DNA of 64,000 nucleotides from Clostridia bacterium (GCA_900767815.1 CAAGAM010000195.1:1-64000); one strand, 5' to 3'. Counted from the stretch's first letter, positions 26,024-35,740 are shown. The notes: generated by a model from the sequence alone, not told the origin. Made by a program: numbers and translations.

Positions 26024-26902
26024 ATGGGTAAAATTTACAAAACGCTGATATATGACGGGCAGATATCTCTGTCCGTTTTAGATACGACGGACGTCGTGAA
26101 TAAGGCGATAGAATTGCACGGGCTTACGCCCCTTTGCGCCGCGGGGCTCGGAAGGGCTTTGACCGTTGCTTCGTTCATGGCTACGTCGCTGAAGGATGAA
26201 AACGAAAAATTGTCCGTTACGATAGACGGAAACGGCGTCGGCGGGAAAATCGTCGTCTGTGCGGACGGAAATTTAAACGTAAGAGGGTCGATCGTCAATC
26301 CTCATGCGGATTTGCCGTTAAAACCGAACGGAAAGCTCGATGTGGGCGGGTTGGTCGGCAATGAAGGGATGATTACCGTCGTAAAAAATTTAGGCTTAAA
26401 AGAGCCTTATGTCGGAAAATGTAAACTCGTAAGCGGAGAGATCGGAGAAGATTTTGCGGCATATTACGCGTACAGCGAACAGCAGCCCACGGCGATCGCC
26501 GTCGGCGTGCTTGTAAAAAACGATAAATGTATAGGCGCGGGCGGCGTTATTTTACAGACCCTTCCCGATTGCGCGGAGGAAAATATCGGAAAAGCCGAAA
26601 AGCTTATCGCGGAATTTTCCGACGTGAGCAGGAAAATAAACGAAATCGGAATCGACGAGATTATTAAAAAATATTTCGACGAATACGAGTTTACAAAATA
26701 CGAAACGCAATATAAATACGGTTGCAGCAGAGAATACGTCGATAAAGTTCTGATTGCTTTAGGCAAAAAGGAACTTTCCGATATTATAGAAAAAGACGGC
26801 AAAATCGAGGTTTGCTGCGAATTCTGCGACAAAAAATACGTTTACGGGCAGAAAGACGTCGAAGAATTATTCGGAGAAAAGAATGGCGGAAAAAATACTT
26901 AA
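26024..26902 (+). CDS. hslO: Redox-regulated chaperone Hsp33 with altered zinc centre
   Basis: Holdase chaperone switched on by oxidation, 292 residues. The core (VNKAIELHGLTPLCAAGLGRALTVA and GVGGKIVVCADG) is typical. The C-terminal redox switch normally has CxC and CxxC cysteines binding zinc. Here the first is Tyr232 (YGCS, leaving only Cys234), while the second is CCEFC (Cys264, Cys265, Cys268), so one ligand is lost and an adjacent cysteine gained. Zinc may be bound differently or redox sensitivity changed (inference). The next gene starts 20 bases before its stop. Confidence 0.93.
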   Translation: MGKIYKTLIYDGQISLSVLDTTDVVNKAIELHGLTPLCAAGLGRALTVASFMATSLKDENEKLSVTIDGNGVGGKIVVCADGNLNVRGSIVNPHADLPLKPNGKLDVGGLVGNEGMITVVKNLGLKEPYVGKCKLVSGEIGEDFAAYYAYSEQQPTAIAVGVLVKNDKCIGAGGVILQTLPDCAEENIGKAEKLIAEFSDVSRKINEIGIDEIIKKYFDEYEFTKYETQYKYGCSREYVDKVLIALGKKELSDIIEKDGKIEVCCEFCDKKYVYGQKDVEELFGEKNGGKNT

Positions 26903-28571
26903 ATTTAAAAAGAGCGATAAATCCAAATACGAGCGAGCAAATCGCAGATGCGACGACGGCGATTACGTCGGCGCTTTGTCGTCTCTTTTATACACTTCGG
27001 AATCCGAACCGAAAAACGTCGAAGTGCTTTGCCATATCGCGGATGTTTACACCGAACTCGGGCTTTACGAAAACGCGATAGTCTTTTGGTTTAAGTTTTT
27101 GTCCAAATGCAGAAAAAGCGATATGATCGACGGTTATAACGGCCTCGGCGCGAATTATTTTTTTCTTGACGATTTAGATACGGCGGGATATTATTTTAAC
27201 AAGCAATTATCTCTCGGCGACGTCGGCGAATGCGTATACGACGATATTTTAGACGATTACGTCGACGCCGTTACGACAACCGACAGAAGTTCGTTTAAGG
27301 TTATTTCAAAAGAATCCGACGAGGCGGCGAAAGAAGAGGAGAATTATCGCGCTGCGGCAGAAAAGAACAAGAGCGACGATTATATCGCGGCAATCGAATT
27401 TGCGGACAAAGTATCCGTAAAAAGCGAGTTTTACGGTAAAGCGTTATACGAAAAAGCTTACGCCTATTTTTGTCTTGACAGAGAATTCGACGCCGTCGAA
27501 ATCTTAAAAAAGGAAATCGACAGAGACCCCGGCGATATAAACGCATACAATCTGATGTTTAATTGTCTGGGCGAGGTCGGCGATAACGAAACGACAGAGA
27601 AATATTTTGAAAAACTGATTGCGTTCGATACGGACGACGTTTCGGTTTTAAATAAAAAAATGTCTGTTTTAAGCGATTTCGGTTTTTACGACGAAGCTTT
27701 GAAAGTTTCCGATAAAATTCTGAGGTTATCGCCCGAAGATACCAATTGCACATATCTCAGAGGTTTGATTTTATATAACAAAGGCGAAATCTCATCGTCG
27801 GTTAATTGCTTGAAAAAGGCGTATCTTTATTCTCTTAATCCCGTTGCGCTCTATTATATGCGCATTGCGGAAAAAGCACTCGAAAAAGACAAAAAGTCGC
27901 CCAAAATGCTTCCGCTTATCTTCGAACTGCAAAAAGCCGAGGTCGATAAAAGACTGGATACGATAAAAAAGCTTTTTGTCGGCGAGATAAAACTTTCCGC
28001 TCAAAAGGAAGAAAAAATTCTCGATTTGATGAAATGGGTGTTTTCATGCGGAAATCAGACCGCGCAGATGGGAATCGCCGTCGTGACGGTGCGTAGCAAA
28101 AAAACGGTTTATGTGGATTTTATAAAAGAACAGCTTGTCAACCCTTCGATATCGGACGACGTGAAGCAGAGAATGCTTGCTCTTTTAACCGAATCGCTTA
28201 AACCTAACGAGCATGACGAGTTTTCCGTGGTATATTCCAACGTTTTTAAAAAGGTAAAAGTTGTAATTCCCGATTACGGAGCGGACGTACCTATGGATTT
28301 CAGGCAGGCTTACGCTTATGCCGTCGGGCGGACATCCCTTTATTTCGATAAAGAAATGAAAAAACTGACTACGGGCGCCGTCGAACTCGAAGCCGATATG
28401 CGAAGAACGGGAGCTTTCGGAAAATTTACCGATATGCGGGTTATCGCTTGCGCAATGTTCGTTTATTCGGGAATAAACAGAGTTTCGGATATGTCGGCGA
28501 TTTACGGCTTTTTCGATACGAAGAGGGAAGACGTCGTTAAACTTATTGCTTTTGCGGGAGAGAAAAAATGA
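26883..28571 (+). CDS. Large TPR-repeat protein, unknown
   Basis: 562-residue soluble protein with tetratricopeptide-like helix pairs through roughly the first 330 residues (for example NAIVFWFKFLSKCRKSDMI, KALYEKAYAYFCLDREFDAV and EALKVSDKILRLSPEDTN) and a helical C-terminal domain of unknown type. Probably a protein-protein scaffold. The start lies inside the end of hslO (20-base overlap), and the gene overlaps the next by 4 bases, so the whole cluster is one transcript. Confidence 0.75.
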   Translation: MAEKILKFKKSDKSKYERANRRCDDGDYVGALSSLLYTSESEPKNVEVLCHIADVYTELGLYENAIVFWFKFLSKCRKSDMIDGYNGLGANYFFLDDLDTAGYYFNKQLSLGDVGECVYDDILDDYVDAVTTTDRSSFKVISKESDEAAKEEENYRAAAEKNKSDDYIAAIEFADKVSVKSEFYGKALYEKAYAYFCLDREFDAVEILKKEIDRDPGDINAYNLMFNCLGEVGDNETTEKYFEKLIAFDTDDVSVLNKKMSVLSDFGFYDEALKVSDKILRLSPEDTNCTYLRGLILYNKGEISSSVNCLKKAYLYSLNPVALYYMRIAEKALEKDKKSPKMLPLIFELQKAEVDKRLDTIKKLFVGEIKLSAQKEEKILDLMKWVFSCGNQTAQMGIAVVTVRSKKTVYVDFIKEQLVNPSISDDVKQRMLALLTESLKPNEHDEFSVVYSNVFKKVKVVIPDYGADVPMDFRQAYAYAVGRTSLYFDKEMKKLTTGAVELEADMRRTGAFGKFTDMRVIACAMFVYSGINRVSDMSAIYGFFDTKREDVVKLIAFAGEKK

Positions 28572-29353
28572 TTGATATCGATAATTTGTTTGAACAGTTT
28601 TTTAAAAAATACATTGCCGAAAATCTCGGTAAAATGACGGAAGAAGAAATCGAAGATAAAATTCCCGAATTGTATGCCGAATTCGGAGACACTCCGAACG
28701 ACAAGCTCGGCGGGAAGTCACCCCGAAATTATTTCAAAGGATTTTCCGACGACGAACTTATCGGACAATTCAGGAGCAGCGTGCAGAAAAACGGCGAGGC
28801 GTCGAGTTATCTTTGCGAAGAGATCGAAAATCGCGGCGGGCTAAACGATAAATTGTGCGAGCTTATTTCGGTTGAAAACGGCGACGAACTTTCCACATAC
28901 GCCGTAAACATGCTCGGAAAAGAAGTGGAAGTTAACGAGCTTGAGCGTTTTGTGGATATCATAACCGATAACCGTGCGGGCGAAAGCTTAACCGAAGCTT
29001 TAACCGAACTTTTACGAGATAACGGCGATAAAGTAAAAGAGAAGGTTCTGGCCGAATATTCGGACAACGTTTTCGGGAAAGGCAATCTGATAGAAATCAT
29101 GTCGGGAATGTCGCAGGACGACAGAGTGTTTAAAATCCTTTTAAACGAGCTTAATTCGGATGATAAAAATATCGCGCTCAATGCGGGTTATATTGCCAGA
29201 TACGGAGATGAAAGGGCGATAGCCGATCTTGAAAAGCTGATTGAAAAAGACGGTATATCTTATTATGATTTTAAGGAACTGAAAAATGCCGTCGAGGAAC
29301 TCGGCGGAGAATATAAAGGCTCGAAATTTACGTCCGTAAAACAAATACATTAA
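28568..29353 (+). CDS. Helical-repeat (HEAT-like) protein, unknown
   Basis: 261-residue acidic protein with repeated short helices; the segment ERAIADLEKLIEKDG and its preceding NIALNAGYIARYGD resemble HEAT/PBS-lyase repeats. The N terminus has KIPELYAEFGDTPNDKLGGKSPRNYF. No catalytic motif. Coupled to the TPR gene by ATGA overlap, so the two scaffolds may act together (inference). Confidence 0.68.
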   Translation: MIDIDNLFEQFFKKYIAENLGKMTEEEIEDKIPELYAEFGDTPNDKLGGKSPRNYFKGFSDDELIGQFRSSVQKNGEASSYLCEEIENRGGLNDKLCELISVENGDELSTYAVNMLGKEVEVNELERFVDIITDNRAGESLTEALTELLRDNGDKVKEKVLAEYSDNVFGKGNLIEIMSGMSQDDRVFKILLNELNSDDKNIALNAGYIARYGDERAIADLEKLIEKDGISYYDFKELKNAVEELGGEYKGSKFTSVKQIH

Positions 29354-29363
29354 ATTATAAATT

Positions 29364-29407
29364 AAAATTCTTTTTCATAGACTAAAACATGAAAAAGAAT
29401 TTTTTTT
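29364..29407 (+). terminator. Terminator-like hairpin containing the start codon of the next gene
   Basis: Perfect 15-bp stem AAAATTCTTTTTCAT / ATGAAAAAGAATTTT with a 10-base loop, followed by four more T residues. The ATG at 29389 is the first three bases of the distal arm. It can end the upstream operon and hide the start codon of the YkvI-like gene. Confidence 0.6.
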
Positions 29408-30396
29408 CGCCGTTTTCGAAAACGCTCGGAGCGGCGGCGTCGATAACGGGGAGCGTAATAGGCGCGGGTTTTATAACCGGCAAAGAAATCTCGGTTTTTA
29501 TATGCGGCGATTATTCCGTGGCGGGTATTTATCTTTTCTTTTTATTTTTTCTTTCTTTTATTTTCGTTTTATCTTTAAGCGGAGGGAGAGTGCTTGATAA
29601 AATAGTTAAACCGATTATCGCTCTGATTTCCGTTTTGACTTCGTCATGTATGGTTGCAGCGTTGGACGTCGTTTATAAATCAATTTTACGAGATTCGGAA
29701 TACTTTAAAATATTAACGATAATTACTGTGATTTTAGCGATATTTATTTCTGTGAAAGGCATTGGGGCGATGAATGTCGCGGCATTGTTTGCAATGCCGT
29801 TTGTCATCTTGTTTTCGGTGATATTGTCGTGTGTATTCAAGGAGAACGGCTACGTGCCGATAAGCCCGGAAGGGTTGAGAGGAATATATTTCCCCGTGTT
29901 GTACGCAGGCGTAAATTGCCTTTTGTCATCGAGGATTATTATAGATTCGACAAGGGGGTTGAGTCTTAAAAACAAATGCCTCGTTTCCGTTTGCGTTTCT
30001 GTTTTTCTGACGATTTGCATTTTCGCGATTTCGTCATGTATAAAAGATAAAAGCGGAGAAATGCCTTTTGCAAAAGCCGTTTCAAAAAACATAATTTGTT
30101 CTATAATCTTCGATATTATAATGATTTTTTCGATTTTCACATCGCTTGTTTCGTCTGTGTATACGTCCTTTTCCGTAATAAACGGAAAGACGAGCGCGAT
30201 AAAGAAAATAATCGTTACGCTCGTCTTTGTATCGTTATCGGGATTAGGTTTTTCGAAGCTCGTCGAAAATATATATCCCGTGGCAGGCGTCGTCGGAACG
30301 ATATATTTTCTTGCTATTATCGTTTCGTTAAAACTTTCTCCAAAGTCGCTACGATTGCATACATCGCGCCCGCAAGAATACAGAGTATTACGGTAG
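29389..30396 (+). CDS. YkvI-like membrane carrier
   Basis: 335 residues with about ten membrane segments. The first has GSVIGAGFITGKE, the signature of YkvI-type proteins of the LeuT/APC fold, whose substrate is unknown. The start codon is locked in a hairpin and has no Shine-Dalgarno; an upstream stop rules out an earlier start. The 3' end runs 80 bases antisense into the convergent ABC permease gene, so roughly the last 25 residues (SPKSLRLHTSRPQ...) are unlikely to be conserved. Confidence 0.75.
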   Translation: MKKNFFSPFSKTLGAAASITGSVIGAGFITGKEISVFICGDYSVAGIYLFFLFFLSFIFVLSLSGGRVLDKIVKPIIALISVLTSSCMVAALDVVYKSILRDSEYFKILTIITVILAIFISVKGIGAMNVAALFAMPFVILFSVILSCVFKENGYVPISPEGLRGIYFPVLYAGVNCLLSSRIIIDSTRGLSLKNKCLVSVCVSVFLTICIFAISSCIKDKSGEMPFAKAVSKNIICSIIFDIIMIFSIFTSLVSSVYTSFSVINGKTSAIKKIIVTLVFVSLSGLGFSKLVENIYPVAGVVGTIYFLAIIVSLKLSPKSLRLHTSRPQEYRVLR

Positions 30397-31120
30397 ACGC
30401 CATAACGAGGTCGAGTTTGAAAACCTGACCGCCGTACACTATAAGGTAACCTATGCCTTGCTTCGAAGTTAAGTATTCGCCCATAATCGAACCTATCCAT
30501 GCCATTCCGACGTTTATTTTCAGACACGAAATAAACGTCGGCAGGCTTTGCGGAATAATAAGTTTACGCATTATAACGAACTTGTTTGCGCCCATTGATT
30601 CCAAAAGCATGATTTTCCCTTTATCGGAGGAGAGAAATCCGTTCAGCATCGTGATTATCGTGACGATTATCGTTATTATAACCGTCATAAAAACTATAGA
30701 TTTCGTGCCGCTTCCGAACCAGACTATAATTATCGGACCCAAAGCGATTTTCGGAAGAGAATTCAGAACTATTATATACGGTTCGGATATCCGTCTCAGA
30801 TTTTCCGACCACCACAAAAGAAGCGCGATAAATGTTCCCGCGGCGGTTGCGATAAAAAATCCCGTAATCGTTTCGTAAACGGTCGTTCCGATATGTTTCC
30901 ACAGCTCGCCCGTCGATAAGAGGTCTTTAAGGGTTTTAACGATTCTCGACGGACTGCTCGACAAGAAACTGTCGATAATGCCGCAAGAGGCAAAAAGTTC
31001 CCATAATGCGAAAAAAATTACAAGTATTAAAATACGCGCCGAAATCACGAAGATGTCGACGTTTCTTTTTTTTCTTAAATAGAGCAGTCTTTCCCGTGAA
31101 ATTTCGTTATTTTTTTTCAT
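30317..31120 (-). CDS. ABC importer permease, nitrate/sulfonate/HMP (SsuC/TauC) type
   Basis: 267-residue membrane permease with about six segments and the binding-protein-dependent transport motif (EAA loop) near MLLESMGANKFVIMRKLIIPQSLP, where it contacts the ATPase. It pairs with the ATPase and binding protein encoded upstream on the minus strand. Start ATG 31120 overlaps the ATPase gene end by 14 bases and has GGAGGG. Substrate class: sulfonates, nitrate, bicarbonate or thiamine precursors; not resolvable here. Confidence 0.9.
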   Translation of the reverse strand: MKKNNEISRERLLYLRKKRNVDIFVISARILILVIFFALWELFASCGIIDSFLSSSPSRIVKTLKDLLSTGELWKHIGTTVYETITGFFIATAAGTFIALLLWWSENLRRISEPYIIVLNSLPKIALGPIIIVWFGSGTKSIVFMTVIITIIVTIITMLNGFLSSDKGKIMLLESMGANKFVIMRKLIIPQSLPTFISCLKINVGMAWIGSIMGEYLTSKQGIGYLIVYGGQVFKLDLVMASTVILCILAGAMYAIVATLEKVLTKR

Positions 31121-31874
31121 AGTTCAGTTCCCTCCATAATCTTTCAAACCATTTTGAAAAATGAGGATCTTCCCTTCTTTTTAGCGGCGAAACCGATTTG
31201 TCGAGATCGATCATGTGGATATTTAATATTTTAGACGGTCTTTTTGTAAGTACGATTATTCTGTCGGCGGTGGAAAGCGCTTCGGATATGTCGTGAGTTA
31301 CCAAAAGAGTGGTTTTTTTCTCGTTTTTTATTATTTCGTAAAGGTCATCGCAAACGGAAAGTCTCGTCTGATAATCGAGTGCCGAAAACGGCTCGTCTAA
31401 AAGCAGAAGATCGGGAGAAGAAGCCATCGTTCTTATCAAAGCCGCTCTCTGGCGCATTCCTCCCGACAGTTGCGACGGGTATTTCTTCCGAAATTCCCAT
31501 AAGCCGTATTTTTCAAGCAGACGGTTGACTTTTTTCTTTTCGTCGGCACTTTTAAGTTTTTTTACTTCAAGCGGAAGATATGCGTTCTCTTCTATTGTCC
31601 GCCATGGAAAAAGTTCGTCTTTTTGCAGCATATATCCGATTGAGTTCTTTCCCTTTTTTATTTCTTCGCCGCAAAGCGTAACTTTTCCTCCGCTGGGTTT
31701 CAAAAGCCCCGCGATAATGGAAAGAATGCTTGTTTTTCCGCAACCCGACGGGCCTATAATCGCAACGAATTCGCCTTTTTCGACGCTAAACGATATCGAC
31801 GATAAAGCCCTGATTTCGTCTGTTTCGGTCTGATAGGCGAGAGAAATGTTTTCCAGCCTGAGTATTTCGTTCAT
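31107..31874 (-). CDS. ABC importer ATP-binding protein, SsuB/TauB type
   Basis: 255-residue ATPase with Walker A GPSGCGKTS near 39, Q-loop YMLQKDELFPWR, signature LSGGMRQRAAL near 140, Walker B LLLLDEPFSALD and the switch His in LLVTHDISEAL. It drives the permease encoded by the overlapping downstream gene. The YMLQKDELFPWRTIEENA form is usual in the nitrate/sulfonate/taurine group. Confidence 0.93.
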   Translation of the reverse strand: MNEILRLENISLAYQTETDEIRALSSISFSVEKGEFVAIIGPSGCGKTSILSIIAGLLKPSGGKVTLCGEEIKKGKNSIGYMLQKDELFPWRTIEENAYLPLEVKKLKSADEKKKVNRLLEKYGLWEFRKKYPSQLSGGMRQRAALIRTMASSPDLLLLDEPFSALDYQTRLSVCDDLYEIIKNEKKTTLLVTHDISEALSTADRIIVLTKRPSKILNIHMIDLDKSVSPLKRREDPHFSKWFERLWRELNYEKK

Positions 31875-31895
31875 CTTTCGTTTCCTTGTTTTGTT

Positions 31896-32903
31896 TTACG
31901 CGTATATCTTTTGGTAAACTTTTTCCGCGATATCGTTATACGCTATCGCGTTATAGTCCGCGCGTTTGTCGAGTTCTCCGGCATTTTCCATAACGCTCTG
32001 AAGATTGTTGAAAGCTTCTTCCGTCATTGCCGTGTTTTTTGTCCAGGCGTCGATAGAAAGATAACTTTCGAGCGAGTCGGTAACAGAGCCGACGTCCGTA
32101 CCGGGAAATTGTTTCGCGATACTTTTTGCAACGGTTGATTTGTCTGTTTCGTCAAGATATTTTATGGCTTTTTGAATAGCCGTGAGGAATTTTTCGAGAA
32201 GTTCCGCGTTTTTTTCTATATAGCTTTTTGAAGCCATAAACGCGGTGTACGGTATTTCGCCGCTTTCTTTGCCTACGGAAGCAACGACGTAACCTTTTCC
32301 CGCTTTCTGATATTCGCTTGCCAAAGGCTCGAACAAAGTGGTGTAGTCGCCGGTGCCGCCTTCGAAAGAGGGACCCATGAGGTTGAATGCGATATCGTTG
32401 TTTAAAGTTATGTTTTCGCCGTTTTTAAGTCCGTGTTTATTTACGACGTATTCAAACGTCATCGCGGGAACGCCGCCCGTTCTGCCTGCAAGAACGGTTT
32501 TGTTTTCGAGGTTTTCCCATTTAAAATCGGGTTCGGGTTTCCTTGAAACCAAAAAAGAGCCGTCACGCTTCGTGAGCTGTGAAAACACTTTTGGATAATC
32601 GCTTTTTCCTTCGTTGTAAACGTAAATCGCCGCTTCCACGCCCATAAAACCGATATCCGCGTTACCCGATAAAAGGGCGGTCATCGATTTATCCGCGCCG
32701 CCGCCGTTTGTAAGTTCGATTTCGATTCCTTCGTTTTCAAAAAATCCGTTTTCGATAGCAATATAAAGCGGGGCGTAAAAAATCGAATGGGTAACTTCGT
32801 TTACGCGGATTTTCGTAAGAGTGTCTTTCTTAGTCTCGCCGCATGCCGCCAAAGAGAAGATAAGGCAGCAAAACGCGAGAAAAATCGCCGTTAATTTTTT
32901 CAT
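31896..32903 (-). CDS. ABC importer substrate-binding lipoprotein, SsuA/NMT1 type
   Basis: 335-residue lipoprotein; signal peptide with lipobox FSLAAC puts the cysteine near residue 21. The mature protein has the NMT1/SsuA fold pattern (HSIFYAPLYIAIENGFFENEGIEIELT, GNADIGFMGVEA). It captures substrate outside the cell for the permease and ATPase encoded next. The exact ligand (alkanesulfonate, taurine, hydroxymethylpyrimidine) is unknown; no thi or ssu enzyme genes are adjacent. Shine-Dalgarno AAAGGAG. Confidence 0.9.
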   Translation of the reverse strand: MKKLTAIFLAFCCLIFSLAACGETKKDTLTKIRVNEVTHSIFYAPLYIAIENGFFENEGIEIELTNGGGADKSMTALLSGNADIGFMGVEAAIYVYNEGKSDYPKVFSQLTKRDGSFLVSRKPEPDFKWENLENKTVLAGRTGGVPAMTFEYVVNKHGLKNGENITLNNDIAFNLMGPSFEGGTGDYTTLFEPLASEYQKAGKGYVVASVGKESGEIPYTAFMASKSYIEKNAELLEKFLTAIQKAIKYLDETDKSTVAKSIAKQFPGTDVGSVTDSLESYLSIDAWTKNTAMTEEAFNNLQSVMENAGELDKRADYNAIAYNDIAEKVYQKIYA

Positions 32904-33025
32904 GTATACTCCTTTTGCCGTAACGGTTTTATCGTTTGAAAATTAAACGTCGCCCGTCCGGAATTCCGAGTATCGGCGAAAACGCTTTTCGGCACGCCTT
33001 TTCTGCCAAATACTTCGGTTAATAT

Positions 33026-33055
33026 ATCATATGCGGGCATAGTTTTATTTGACAA
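33026..33055 (-). promoter_or_regulatory. Possible promoter of the ABC importer operon
   Basis: Minus strand TTGTCA (33055-33050), 18 bases, TATGAT (33031-33026). Its -35 lies on top of the plus-strand valS -35, so only one polymerase could bind at a time. The roughly 120-base leader has no riboswitch I recognise. Confidence 0.4.
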
Positions 33056-33077
33056 TTTGATTTATTTATAGTATAAT
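33049..33077 (+). promoter_or_regulatory. Perfect consensus promoter of valS
   Basis: TTGACA (33049-33054), 17 bases, TATAAT (33072-33077). Predicted leader only about 26 nt, leaving no room for a T-box. Confidence 0.85.
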
Positions 33078-33109
33078 AACCAAGTTATAACTTTTTCGGA
33101 GAAAAAATC

Positions 33110-35740
33110 ATGGAGATGAACAAAACTTACAATCCGCAGGATTTTGAAGAACGAATATACAAAGAGTGGGTTGAAAAAGGTTATTTTACAGCAAAACCCG
33201 ATAAGGAAAAAATTCCTTTCACCATCGTTATGCCGCCGCCGAATATTACCGGTCAGCTCCATATCGGTCACGCTCTCGACGAATCCATTCAGGACAGTAT
33301 AATAAGATTCAAAAGAATGCAGGGATATGAAGCCTTGTGGTTACCGGGGACGGATCATGCCTCCATCGCAACCGAAGTTAAAATCGTCGATCAGATGAAA
33401 GCCGAAGGTCTTACGAAAGAGCAGGTCGGCAGAGAAGGATTTCTCGAAAGAGCCTGGGCATGGAAAAACAAGTACGGCGGAAGAATCGTCGAACAGCTCA
33501 AAAGGCTCGGCTCGTCGTGCGATTGGTCGAGGCTTGCTTTTACCATGGACGAAAAATGCTCGAAAGCCGTCAAGGAAGTTTTCGTCAATCTTTACGACAA
33601 AGGGCTTATCTATCAGGGTAAGAGAATCATTAACTGGTGTCCGTGCTGCAGAACGGCATTGTCCGACGCGGAAGTGGAATACGTCGAAGAACCGTCGTTT
33701 TTATGGCATCTCAGATATTACCTCAAAGACAGCGACAAATATCTCGTCGTCGCGACGACCCGTCCCGAAACCATGTTCGGGGACACTGCCGTTGCGGTTA
33801 ATCCGAAAGATCCGAGATATAAAAACCTCGTCGGCAAAACGCTTATTCTTCCTCTTGTCGGAAGAGAAATTCCCGTCGTTGCGGACGATTACGTAGATCT
33901 TAAATTCGGTACCGGCGCGGTTAAAATTACGCCCGCGCACGACCCGAACGACTTCGAGGTGGGGCTTCGCCACAATCTTCCCGTAATCCGCGTTATGGAC
34001 GACGGGGCGATTATGAACGAGAATGCGGGTAAATATCAGGGGATGACCCGTTACGAATGCAGAGAAGCCGTCGTTAAAGAGCTTGAAAAAACGGGCAATC
34101 TCGAAAAAATCGAACCGCATGCTCACAACGTCGGTCATTGTTATCGTTGCCATGATACGGTTGAACCCATCGTTTCCAAACAGTGGTTCGTCAAAATGGA
34201 ACCGCTTGCAAAACCGGCAATTTCCGCAGTCAGAAAGAAGAGCATTAAATTCACGCCGCCGAGATTTACGAAAATCTATTACAATTGGATGGAGAACATC
34301 AAAGACTGGTGCATTTCCCGTCAGCTCTGGTGGGGACACAGAATCCCCGCGTATTATTGCGAGGAATGCGGCGAAACGGTCGTAACGAAAGATGAACCCA
34401 CGGTTTGCCCGAAGTGCGGATGCAAAAAGTTCCGTCAGGACGAAGACGTTCTCGACACATGGTTCAGTTCGGCTCTCTGGCCGTTCTCGACTCTCGGTTA
34501 TCCCGATAAAACGGAAGATCTCGAATATTTCTATCCTACCGACGTTCTCGTCACCGCATATGATATAATTTTCTTCTGGGTGGCAAGAATGATATTCAGC
34601 GGAATAGAGCATATGGAAAGAATTCCGTTCAAAGACGTTCTCATTCACGGCATCGTAAGAGATTCGCAGGGAAGAAAGATGAGCAAATCTTTGGGTAACG
34701 GCGTAGATCCTCTCGAAATTATCGACAAATACGGTGCGGATACTTTAAGATATTGTCTTCTTAACGGAATTTCCGCGGGTAACGATATAAGATATTCGGC
34801 GGAGAAACTCGAAGGTTGCAGAAACTTCATCAACAAAATATGGAACGCTTCGCGTTTCGTTCTGATGAACTGCGAGGGAAGAAAGGTTAAAACGGAACTT
34901 GGCGACATTAAACTCACCGCAGCGGATAAGTGGATAATATCCAAACTTAATTCCGTAGTGAAAGACGTTACCGTCAACATGGAAAAGTATGAGATAGGTC
35001 TTGCGTGCGCCGCATTGCAGGATTTCGTCTGGTCCGATTTCTGCGACTGGTATATCGAGCTTTCCAAACCCGTATTGTACGGAGACGATAACGAAAAGAA
35101 GGATAATGCGGTAAGCGTTCTTTGCTACGTTTTAAAGAACATGCTTAAACTTCTTCACCCGTTTATACCTTTCGTTACCGAAGAGATTTACGATCATATC
35201 CCGGGCGCAAACGGAAGCATTATGGTTTCCGACTTCCCGAAGTACAATTCCAAGCTTGTTTACAGAAAGGAAAGAGCGGCTACGGAAAAGATTATGGACA
35301 TAATCAAATCCGTAAGAAATATCAAGGCGGAAACGGGTGCGGCTCCGTCTGCAAAAGTGGATATGTTTGTCGTTACGACGAACAAAAAGGCGATCGAAAA
35401 CGGTTCCGCATACATTCGCAAGCTTGCGAACGTCGGCGAAATCAGATTTGTAGAAAGCAAGGAATCTATCGAAGAAAAAGTAGTTTCCAAGATTTTGGAC
35501 GGAGTTGAAATATACATTCCGCTCGGCGAGCTTGTCGATTACGATAAAGAACTTGCAAGGCTTAAAGGCGAGCTTGAAAAAACCGAAAACGAAATCAGGA
35601 GAGCGGAAGGCAAACTTAACAATCAGGGATTTGTCGCAAAGGCTCCCAAGGCTCTCATTGACGGCGAAAAAGCTAAATTAACTAAATTTACGGAGATCAG
35701 AGAAAAGATCATAAAGAGTATTCAAGAACTTCAGAACTGA
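33110..35740 (+). CDS. valS: Valine--tRNA ligase
   Basis: Class I aminoacyl-tRNA synthetase, 876 residues. HIGH signature at 51-54, KMSKS near 523, a CP1 editing domain between ([14 protein letters not shown]), four-Cys zinc knuckles (CEECG...CPKCG), an anticodon-binding helical domain, and a C-terminal coiled-coil arm ([23 protein letters not shown]). Full length for the family. The start follows GGAG. A consensus promoter with a very short leader suggests constitutive strong expression. Confidence 0.97.
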   Translation: MEMNKTYNPQDFEERIYKEWVEKGYFTAKPDKEKIPFTIVMPPPNITGQLHIGHALDESIQDSIIRFKRMQGYEALWLPGTDHASIATEVKIVDQMKAEGLTKEQVGREGFLERAWAWKNKYGGRIVEQLKRLGSSCDWSRLAFTMDEKCSKAVKEVFVNLYDKGLIYQGKRIINWCPCCRTALSDAEVEYVEEPSFLWHLRYYLKDSDKYLVVATTRPETMFGDTAVAVNPKDPRYKNLVGKTLILPLVGREIPVVADDYVDLKFGTGAVKITPAHDPNDFEVGLRHNLPVIRVMDDGAIMNENAGKYQGMTRYECREAVVKELEKTGNLEKIEPHAHNVGHCYRCHDTVEPIVSKQWFVKMEPLAKPAISAVRKKSIKFTPPRFTKIYYNWMENIKDWCISRQLWWGHRIPAYYCEECGETVVTKDEPTVCPKCGCKKFRQDEDVLDTWFSSALWPFSTLGYPDKTEDLEYFYPTDVLVTAYDIIFFWVARMIFSGIEHMERIPFKDVLIHGIVRDSQGRKMSKSLGNGVDPLEIIDKYGADTLRYCLLNGISAGNDIRYSAEKLEGCRNFINKIWNASRFVLMNCEGRKVKTELGDIKLTAADKWIISKLNSVVKDVTVNMEKYEIGLACAALQDFVWSDFCDWYIELSKPVLYGDDNEKKDNAVSVLCYVLKNMLKLLHPFIPFVTEEIYDHIPGANGSIMVSDFPKYNSKLVYRKERAATEKIMDIIKSVRNIKAETGAAPSAKVDMFVVTTNKKAIENGSAYIRKLANVGEIRFVESKESIEEKVVSKILDGVEIYIPLGELVDYDKELARLKGELEKTENEIRRAEGKLNNQGFVAKAPKALIDGEKAKLTKFTEIREKIIKSIQELQN

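Noticed and set aside
32904..33048. TPP or guanidine riboswitch before the ABC binding-protein gene
   Set aside because: No matching conserved core motifs could be read on the minus strand leader.
33701..34648. 315-residue minus-strand frame opposite valS
   Set aside because: Shadow of valS with no start signal or recognisable domain; the same applies to other long antisense frames opposite rimP/nusA, ispG/PolC-like and gyrB/parE-type genes.
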